Shown piece after piece: positions 1-4,690 of a DNA stretch of 6,149 bases; the stretch's first letter is position 1, and each line of letters starts with the position of its first letter. The DNA lies in assembly GCA_030830245.1 (NCBI GenBank), contig JAURNJ010000071.1, positions 1 through 6,149 on the forward strand, given 5' to 3'. Position numbers and translations under genes: made by a program. The DNA comes from Novosphingobium sp. (lineage in GTDB: Bacteria > Pseudomonadota > Alphaproteobacteria > Sphingomonadales > Sphingomonadaceae). Below the pieces are notes generated by a model. The model had not been told where the DNA came from. It made no database searches and was given only the letters and a program-made list of their open reading frames with translations.

Positions 1-45
1 GGCGTACAAAAGGGCAATTCCACGAAGTGGAGTTGCCCGAACGCC
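1..45. repeat. Strong imperfect hairpin at the left window edge
   Basis: Positions 12-23 pair with 27-38 as a 12-bp stem (one G-T wobble) closed by a GAA loop at 24-26. An outer 5-bp stem, GGCGT (1-5) with ACGCC (41-45), can form across an internal loop. Read on the - strand, the inner stem is followed by TTTT (8-11), which resembles an intrinsic terminator, but no - strand gene lies to its right for it to end. Read on the + strand no T-run follows. It sits 23 bases before the first gene's start, so it could be an RNA element in that gene's leader, the end of an off-window gene, or a dispersed palindromic repeat. The structure is visible; its role is not known. Confidence 0.45.
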
Positions 46-67
46 GCAGACCTGACAATTCCGGCGA

Positions 68-994
68 GTGGACAATCTCACCCATTCGCTGATCGGGGCC
101 GTGCTAGGGCAGGCGGGGCTGAGGCGTCGCACCGGCCTTGCCATGCCCGCGCTCATAATCGCCGCCAATATCCCCGATATCGACGCGGGCTGCACGATCT
201 ACGGGATCGAATCGCTGGCGATGCGGCGCGGGATCACCCACGGGCCAATCGCCATGTTGGTGCTTCCGCTGGTGCTGGCGGGTGGACTGTTCTGGTTCGA
301 CCGCTGGCAGGCGCGGCGCGGCACGCGGCCGGAGGGTCGATTGCCGGTGCATTTCGGCTGGCTGTTTGCGCTTTGTCTGATCGGGTGCCTGACCCATCCC
401 GCCTTCGACTGGCTGAACAATTACGGAATCCGACTGCTCGAACCGTTTTCCAGCCAGTGGTTCTACGGCGATACGCTGTTCATCGTCGATCCCTGGTTAT
501 GGGCTATCCTGGGTGGCGGCCTGTGGCTTTCGTTGCGACGGGAACGAGCAGGCAAATCTCACTGGCCAAGGGCTGCACAGGCCGCAATCGCGGCAGGTCT
601 GGCTTACGTCGGCATGAACTACGCGATCGCCCGCCAGGCAGAAGCCTTTGCAGCAGGCGATGTGCCCTATGCCGAAACCAATGTCGCCGACGCTGTCCCT
701 ATCGTGTTCTGGCGGCGCGAGGTTCTTTGGCGCACCCACAGCGGCATTTACGGATCCATTCCCTGCACCGCGCTGGGATGCGATCGCTATCCGCTAGCAA
801 TGCGCAAGACCAATTTCGATCCCGTGCGTCTCGCCCGCCCGGCGGAAACCGATCCGGCGATGCGTGCCTTCCTGTTCTGGAGCCGCCTTCCGGTTGTGGT
901 CAATCGGGGGGACGGCCCCTTGCTGATGGACCAGCGCTTCATGAGCCCGCGCGTCGGTGACCGGTTCAGCGTTCGACTGGCACCGCTGCCATGA
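68..994 (+). CDS. YdjM-family membrane-bound putative metal-dependent hydrolase
   Basis: This is a 308-residue protein of the YdjM/DUF457 type (inner-membrane putative metal-dependent hydrolases). The N-terminus MDNLTHSLIGA is characteristic. Family-style polar residues include His6, Asp37 and Asp39 (NIPDID), His58 (RRGITHG), His110 and Asp114 (LTHPAFDW) and Asp141, which are plausible metal ligands. Hydrophobic stretches near residues 60-77, 97-108, 140-156 and 170-186 suggest a multi-span inner-membrane protein, followed by a roughly 120-residue soluble C-terminal part. The start is GTG at 68: an in-frame TGA lies at 53-55, no other start codon occurs between them, and the downstream sequence begins exactly like family N-termini. 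The ribosome-binding site is weak. The stop overlaps the photolyase start (ATGA, 991-994), which implies translational coupling. The substrate and biological role of the family are not established; the E. coli relative is known mainly as a LexA/SOS-controlled gene. Confidence 0.85.
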   Translation: MDNLTHSLIGAVLGQAGLRRRTGLAMPALIIAANIPDIDAGCTIYGIESLAMRRGITHGPIAMLVLPLVLAGGLFWFDRWQARRGTRPEGRLPVHFGWLFALCLIGCLTHPAFDWLNNYGIRLLEPFSSQWFYGDTLFIVDPWLWAILGGGLWLSLRRERAGKSHWPRAAQAAIAAGLAYVGMNYAIARQAEAFAAGDVPYAETNVADAVPIVFWRREVLWRTHSGIYGSIPCTALGCDRYPLAMRKTNFDPVRLARPAETDPAMRAFLFWSRLPVVVNRGDGPLLMDQRFMSPRVGDRFSVRLAPLP

Positions 995-2361
995 GCACTC
1001 CACAAATCGTCTGGTTGCGGCGCGACCTGCGCCTCGCTGATCAACCCGCATTCCTTGCCGCGGCTCAGGCCGGGCCGGTGGTGCCTGTCTATGTGCTCGA
1101 CGACGAAACCCCGAAGCACCGCAAGATGGGCGGGGCGTCGCGCTGGTGGCTGCACCATTCGCTCGCCAGTCTCGACGCAGACCTGCGCAACATGGGATCG
1201 CGCCTGATCCTGCGGCGCGGCAAATGCGAGGAGGTGCTTCCCGCGCTTGCTGCCGAATGCGGCGCGCGCTCGGTCCATGCCATGCACCATGTCGAACCAT
1301 GGTGGCGCAATGCCGACCGGGCGGTCGGCAACACGCTCGACCTGACGCTTCATCACGGGCTCTATCTCGCGCCGTCCGGATCGGTGCTGAGCGGCGGGGG
1401 CACGCCGTTCAAGATCTACACGCCATTCTGGCGCGCGCTGTTGCAGCAGATGCCGCCGCCTCCGCCGCTTGGCGCGCCTCGGCTCACCGCCCCGCAGCAA
1501 TGGCCCGAGAGCGACAAGCTAGAAGACTGGCAGCTTTTGCCCAGCCGACCCGACTGGGCGGGAGGCCTGCGCGCCGAATGGACGCCGGGCGAGGGCGGGG
1601 CAATCGATCGGTTGAATGATTTTGCCGGTCGCGCCGCGCAATACGAGGAGCGGCGCAACCTGCCGACCATCGAGGGCACGTCTCGGCTATCCCCGCATCT
1701 CCATTTCGGCGAGATTTCCCCGGCGCAGGTTTGGCATGGCGTGGCCGATGCCGCAGGCTCAGTCTCCAAATTCCTCTGCGAAGTTGGCTGGCGAGATTAT
1801 GCCGCCAACATTGTCCACCAGTTTCCGGACTATGGCGCGCGCAGCTACAAGGCCGAATTCGATTCCTTCCCGTGGCGCGAGGGACTGCAGGCAGAGGCCG
1901 ACTTCGCCGCCTGGGCCATGGGCCGCACCGGCTATCCCATCGTCGATGCGGGGATGCGCCAGCTCTGGGTTACCGGTTGGATGCACAACCGCGTGCGGAT
2001 GATCGCCGCCAGTTTCCTCATCAAGCACCTGCTGATCGACTGGCGGCGCGGCGAGCAATGGTTCTGGGATACGCTGGTCGACGCCGACTATGCCCAGAAC
2101 GCGGTCAACTGGCAGTGGTCCGCGGGCAGCGGGGTCGATGCCAACATGTTCGTGCGGATCATGGCGCCGCTTTCGCAATCGGATAAGTTCGATGCCGCAG
2201 GCTATATCCGTCAATGGGTACCCGAACTGGCTGACCTAGGCGATGGCGACATCCACGATCCCGAAGGCCTGCTGCGACCGGCTGATTATCCAGCGAAGAT
2301 CGTTGGCCATCAGGAGGGCCGCGCGCGAGCCCTTGCCGCATATGAGGCAATGAAGGCATAA
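991..2361 (+). CDS. phrB: Deoxyribodipyrimidine photolyase (class I, FAD-dependent)
   Basis: The 456-residue protein is close to the length of E. coli PhrB (about 470). It would split UV-induced cyclobutane pyrimidine dimers with blue light, using reduced FAD. The N-terminal alpha/beta antenna domain begins WLRRDLRLAD (residues 8-17) and runs to about 130. The C-terminal FAD-binding helical domain runs from about 200 and carries SRLSPHLHFGEIS (231-243), GRTGYPIVDAGMRQLW (311-326), TGWMHNRVRM (328-337) and NWQWSAGSGVDA (373-384). The electron-transfer triad of E. coli (Trp306, Trp359, Trp382) corresponds to Trp295, Trp351 and Trp374; the 23-residue spacing of the last two is exact. The antenna pigment cannot be told from sequence. 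The ATG overlaps the preceding stop by four bases and the Shine-Dalgarno is poor, so coupled translation is likely. A cryptochrome-like relative is possible, but the motifs favour a repair enzyme. Confidence 0.96.
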   Translation: MSTPQIVWLRRDLRLADQPAFLAAAQAGPVVPVYVLDDETPKHRKMGGASRWWLHHSLASLDADLRNMGSRLILRRGKCEEVLPALAAECGARSVHAMHHVEPWWRNADRAVGNTLDLTLHHGLYLAPSGSVLSGGGTPFKIYTPFWRALLQQMPPPPPLGAPRLTAPQQWPESDKLEDWQLLPSRPDWAGGLRAEWTPGEGGAIDRLNDFAGRAAQYEERRNLPTIEGTSRLSPHLHFGEISPAQVWHGVADAAGSVSKFLCEVGWRDYAANIVHQFPDYGARSYKAEFDSFPWREGLQAEADFAAWAMGRTGYPIVDAGMRQLWVTGWMHNRVRMIAASFLIKHLLIDWRRGEQWFWDTLVDADYAQNAVNWQWSAGSGVDANMFVRIMAPLSQSDKFDAAGYIRQWVPELADLGDGDIHDPEGLLRPADYPAKIVGHQEGRARALAAYEAMKA

Positions 2362-2620
2362 TGCCCCGATGGCGGGGCGAGGAGAACAGCTGGTAGCCGA
2401 AGGCTGGCGCTGGGGCGCCGGGCCGGAATCGCTCGCGCGCATAGCGGCGGGCGGAGTCGCGCGCATCCTCGACCAAATCGACGCTCGGTTGGAAAGCGGA
2501 TCGATCCGCGCAACCTTGCCGGATGGGTCGCAGCGGTTGCTTGGCGGCCGCCAACCCGGTTTCGAAGCGATTGTTCGCCTGAATAGCTACCGTTCGCTGC
2601 TGCGGCTGGCGACGGGCGGC

Positions 2621-2623
2621 TAG
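2621..2623 (+). other. In-frame amber codon interrupting the synthase gene
   Basis: The TAG separates LLRLATGG from VGWFQAW, and both sides are in the same frame and read as continuous family sequence. From memory, relatives usually carry a small residue such as serine here (GGSVGW). A single C-to-A change from TCG would give this TAG. The ancestral codon is an inference. Confidence 0.8.
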
Positions 2624-2867
2624 GTCGGGTGGTTTCAGGCATGGCAGGCACGCGAGTGGGAAAGCCCCGATCCGGTGCCGCTGTTCGCGCTATTCATGGC
2701 GAACGCGAGTGCGCTTGGCGATCTCGGGCGTGCGCATGGTCCCTGGCGCTGGGCGATGCGCTTTTTTCAGTTCCTCCACCGCAACACGCGTGCCGGATCG
2801 CTGCGCAACATCCATGCGCACTATGACCTCGGCAACGATTTCTATGCGTCATGGCTCGCTCCGACGA

Positions 2868-2873
2868 TGTGTG
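2868..2873 (+). other. TG dinucleotide expansion causing a frameshift in the synthase gene
   Basis: The tract is TGTGTG. Removing one TG unit restores an unbroken reading from HYDLGNDFYASWLAPTM into CYSSARFAAGD, which is the order seen in E. coli Cfa (DLGND ... MQYSCAYW). Slipped-strand duplication of one repeat unit is the simplest cause; a base-calling error is the alternative. Confidence 0.8.
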
Positions 2874-3524
2874 CTACTCGAGTGCGCGGTTTGCTGCTGG
2901 CGACAGCCTCGAAGCGGCGCAGCGACGAAAGCTTGAAACCATCGCCCAACGGCTCGCGGGCGCGCGAGAGGTGCTCGAGATTGGTTGCGGCTGGGGCGCC
3001 CTTGCAAACCACCTTGCCGAGAACGGGGCGCAGGTCACAGCGATCAGCCTTTCCGACGAGCAACTGGCCTGGGCGCGCGAGCATCGCGGCAGCGCCGCAA
3101 TCGAATTCAGGAAGCAGGACTATCGCGACACGCATGGCAGTTTCGACGGCATTGCCAGCGTCGAGATGGTGGAGGCAGTCGGCCGGGAATACTGGCCGGC
3201 GTTCTTCGACTGCATCGCCCGCAATCTTCGGCCCGGCGGTCGTGCCGCGATCCAGTACATCGCCATGCGCGAAGACCTGTTCGAAGCCTATGCCCGCAGT
3301 GCGGACTTCATCCAGGCCTGCATCTTCCCCGGCGGCCTGCTGGTCAGCGAGCGCGAGTTCGAACGGCTTTCGCGAGAGCGGGGGCTGGACTGGCAGGCCC
3401 GCGAGGGCTTCGCGCCAGACTATGCGGAGACCTTGCGCATGTGGCGCGAACGATTCGACCTCGCGGTCGCCGAAAAGCGCCTTCCGGAGGGATTCGACAG
3501 CACCTTTGTCGATCTGTGGCGCTA

Positions 3525-3893
3525 TTATCTGATGTACTGCGAGGGCGGGTTGTAGGAGCCGTTGTCGCACCAGCGGTTGAGCACATTGTCGTGGATGATC
3601 GGGCTCAGAAGCTGCTCGAAAGCACAACCGACCTGGCCTTCTTCCCACCAGATTACCTGCGCCTGCATCGATTCGAGCCCAGGAATGGTCATCCAGACCA
3701 CCGCGCCGGGATGCAGCCGGTTGATCGAGGTCGCCGAAAATCCGGAAAGCGAAAAATCGTTGATGACAGTCTGGAAACCCTTGCTTCCCGAAGGGCGCAG
3801 CGTAGCAGGTATCGAGACGCGGCTGCGCGGTGCACTGCGGTCTTCCTGCGCGGCGAGCGCGTAACGGCTTCCTTGCGAGTGAAGCGTCGACAT
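3525..3893 (-). CDS. PilZ domain protein, predicted cyclic-di-GMP receptor
   Basis: This 122-residue protein is essentially a single PilZ domain. Both ligand-binding signatures are present: RxxxR as Arg19-Ser-Ala-Pro-Arg23, and (D/N)xSxxG as Asp46-Phe-Ser48-Leu-Ser-Gly51. The beta-barrel continues through PGAVVWMTIPGL and QAQVIWWEEGQVGCAFEQLL (about 62-95). PilZ domains bind cyclic-di-GMP and change the activity of partners controlling motility, surface polysaccharide or the cell cycle; the partner cannot be guessed here. The ATG at 3891-3893 has a good Shine-Dalgarno 8 bases upstream. The last residues (from about PPSQYIR) are coded antisense to the end of the broken synthase gene, giving a 31-base convergent overlap. 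The gene lies 50 bases after the dehydrogenase on the same strand and could share its transcript. Confidence 0.9.
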   Translation of the reverse strand: MSTLHSQGSRYALAAQEDRSAPRSRVSIPATLRPSGSKGFQTVINDFSLSGFSATSINRLHPGAVVWMTIPGLESMQAQVIWWEEGQVGCAFEQLLSPIIHDNVLNRWCDNGSYNPPSQYIR

Positions 3894-3901
3894 TGAACAT
3901 G

Positions 3902-3905
3902 CTCC
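3902..3905 (-). promoter_or_regulatory. Shine-Dalgarno of the PilZ gene
   Basis: GGAG on the - strand (CTCC at 3902-3905 on the + strand) lies 8 bases upstream of the PilZ ATG at 3893, which supports that start. Its first two bases also belong to the outer stem of the neighbouring hairpin. Confidence 0.65.
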
Positions 3906-3942
3906 GGGCCATGCGCGCAGCTCGCGCGCGGATGATGCCCGG
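3904..3942 (-). promoter_or_regulatory. Two-part hairpin between the dehydrogenase and PilZ genes
   Basis: An outer 6-bp stem, CCGGGC (3904-3909) with GCCCGG (3937-3942), encloses an inner 6-bp stem, GCGCGC (3913-3918) with GCGCGC (3924-3929), around a 5-base loop. CAT (3910-3912) can also pair with ATG (3932-3934). The structure nearly fills the 50-base gap. It lacks a T-run, so it is a poor intrinsic terminator. On the PilZ-side RNA the outer stem takes in half of the Shine-Dalgarno, so it could lower PilZ translation or stabilise the upstream mRNA end. The pairing is visible; the function is inferred. Confidence 0.4.
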
Positions 3943-3943
3943 A

Positions 3944-4690
3944 TTATCCCTTAGGCTGGTTACCGACCGGTTCTTGCAGCTGGTTAACGGATTCGCGGTG
4001 CCCGCTGGCAAACTGTTCACCAAGTAGCGCAACGAGTCGTTCGGCAACGACCTTCGGATCCTTGACCGAAGCCGGGTCTTCGCCGGGGTATGCGCGCGCG
4101 CGCATAGCTGTGCGGGTTGCCCCCGGATTGACTATGGCGACGCGCAATTTGGCGATGTTCTTCGTCTCTTGCGCATAGCAATCGAGCAGGACTTCGAAGG
4201 CGGCCTTGGTCGCGCCGTAAGCTCCCCAGAAAGCGCGCGGGGTGCCGGAGACGGAACTTGTCAGGCCGATCACGCGGGCATCGCCGCTCTTCTTGAGCAG
4301 CGGCGTGAAATTGGCGAGTAGCGCTTGCGTGGCCAGCACGTTGACGGTCATCGCCTTGTTGAATGCGCCCTGGTCTATGTCAGTTACCGGGCCGAGCTGC
4401 GGCAGGAGCGCCGCATTGATGACCACAATGTCGAGCTTTCCCCAGCGCTGCGAGATAGCGGTCGCGAGCCGGGCGATACCGTCGGGCTCGGCAAGGTCGA
4501 CCGGAGCGATAGTGGCCGTGCCGCGAGCCTGGTGTATCCGCTCCTCGATTTCCTCAAGCGCCTTTGCATCGCGGGCGGTCAGCACGACATGCGCGCCTGC
4601 TTCCGCCAGCGCGAGTGCAGTGGCTTCGCCGATGCCCCGGCTTGCGCCCGTGACGAGGGCGACTTGTCCGCTGAATGGTCCTTCGCTCAC
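3944..4690 (-). CDS. Short-chain dehydrogenase/reductase (classical SDR)
   Basis: This 248-residue protein has the usual length of a classical NAD(P)-dependent SDR. The Rossmann glycine motif TGASRGIG is at residues 14-21. Arg40 after the second strand hints at NADP preference. The adenine-contacting Asp65 (APVDL), the NAA motif (92-94) and structural Asn117 (MTVN) are in place. The catalytic residues are Ser145 or Ser146, Tyr158 and Lys162 (YGATK), with NPGATRT at 188-194 lining the cofactor. The substrate cannot be assigned. The start is GTG at 4690-4688, overlapping the purF TGA by four bases (GTGA). No other start codon gives a complete nucleotide-binding motif, because the next methionine is residue 114. 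This implies translation coupled to purF. From memory, an SDR gene directly after purF recurs in alphaproteobacteria, but no link to purine synthesis has been shown to my knowledge. Confidence 0.93.
   Translation of the reverse strand: MSEGPFSGQVALVTGASRGIGEATALALAEAGAHVVLTARDAKALEEIEERIHQARGTATIAPVDLAEPDGIARLATAISQRWGKLDIVVINAALLPQLGPVTDIDQGAFNKAMTVNVLATQALLANFTPLLKKSGDARVIGLTSSVSGTPRAFWGAYGATKAAFEVLLDCYAQETKNIAKLRVAIVNPGATRTAMRARAYPGEDPASVKDPKVVAERLVALLGEQFASGHRESVNQLQEPVGNQPKG

Larger units (their letters stand above)
2369..3555 (+). pseudogene. cfa: Cyclopropane-fatty-acyl-phospholipid synthase family methyltransferase, disrupted
   Basis: Homologues transfer a carbon from S-adenosylmethionine to unsaturated acyl chains of membrane phospholipids. 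The reading frame from ATG 2369 gives 84 residues ending RLNSYRSLLRLATGG, then meets TAG at 2621-2623. The same frame continues with VGWFQAWQAREW and HYDLGNDFY (about 151-159) until an extra TG at 2868-2873 shifts the frame. The rest reads to TAG at 3553-3555 in another frame: CYSSARF, the SAM-binding VLEIGCGWG (about 201-209 in the restored protein), VEMVEAVG, PDYAETL and YYLMYCEGGL. With both lesions mended the product is 394 residues, against 382 for E. coli Cfa, and it still lacks the C-terminal tail that follows YCEGG-type motifs in relatives. It starts 7 bases after the photolyase and is probably co-transcribed with it. The frames carry no further stops, so the damage is recent or is a sequencing error. 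A functional SAM-domain fragment from ATG 2851 is possible but has no visible ribosome-binding site. Confidence 0.88.

Noticed and set aside
33..61. TTGCCC and CAATTC as a -35/-10 promoter pair
   Set aside because: The -35-like part lies in the hairpin stem and the -10-like part matches poorly; no promoter can be claimed.
3..92. Possible C-terminus of an upstream + strand gene, ending at TGA 90-92
   Set aside because: The frame is open and ends inside the first gene, but 29 codons with no recognised family do not suffice, and the hairpin lies within it.
1..960. + strand frame open from the window start through the first gene
   Set aside because: It overlaps the YdjM-like gene in another frame; the Arg/Ser/Pro-rich translation is typical of an out-of-frame read of GC-rich DNA.
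787..1500. 237-residue open frame on the - strand
   Set aside because: It is antisense to the photolyase and the YdjM-like gene, is Arg-rich and has no domain signature.
2675..3532. 285-residue + strand frame as a separate gene
   Set aside because: Its first 65 residues are the middle of the synthase; everything after the TG insertion is out-of-frame translation of the SAM domain.
3540..3600. Bidirectional terminator between the convergent synthase and PilZ genes
   Set aside because: The genes overlap, and I found no convincing stem with a T-run.
2842..4047. 401-residue open frame on the - strand spanning the synthase gene, the PilZ gene and the dehydrogenase end
   Set aside because: It lies antisense to the conserved synthase coding sequence and overlaps PilZ and SDR coding in another frame; its translation shows no recognisable domain and looks like a high-GC shadow frame.
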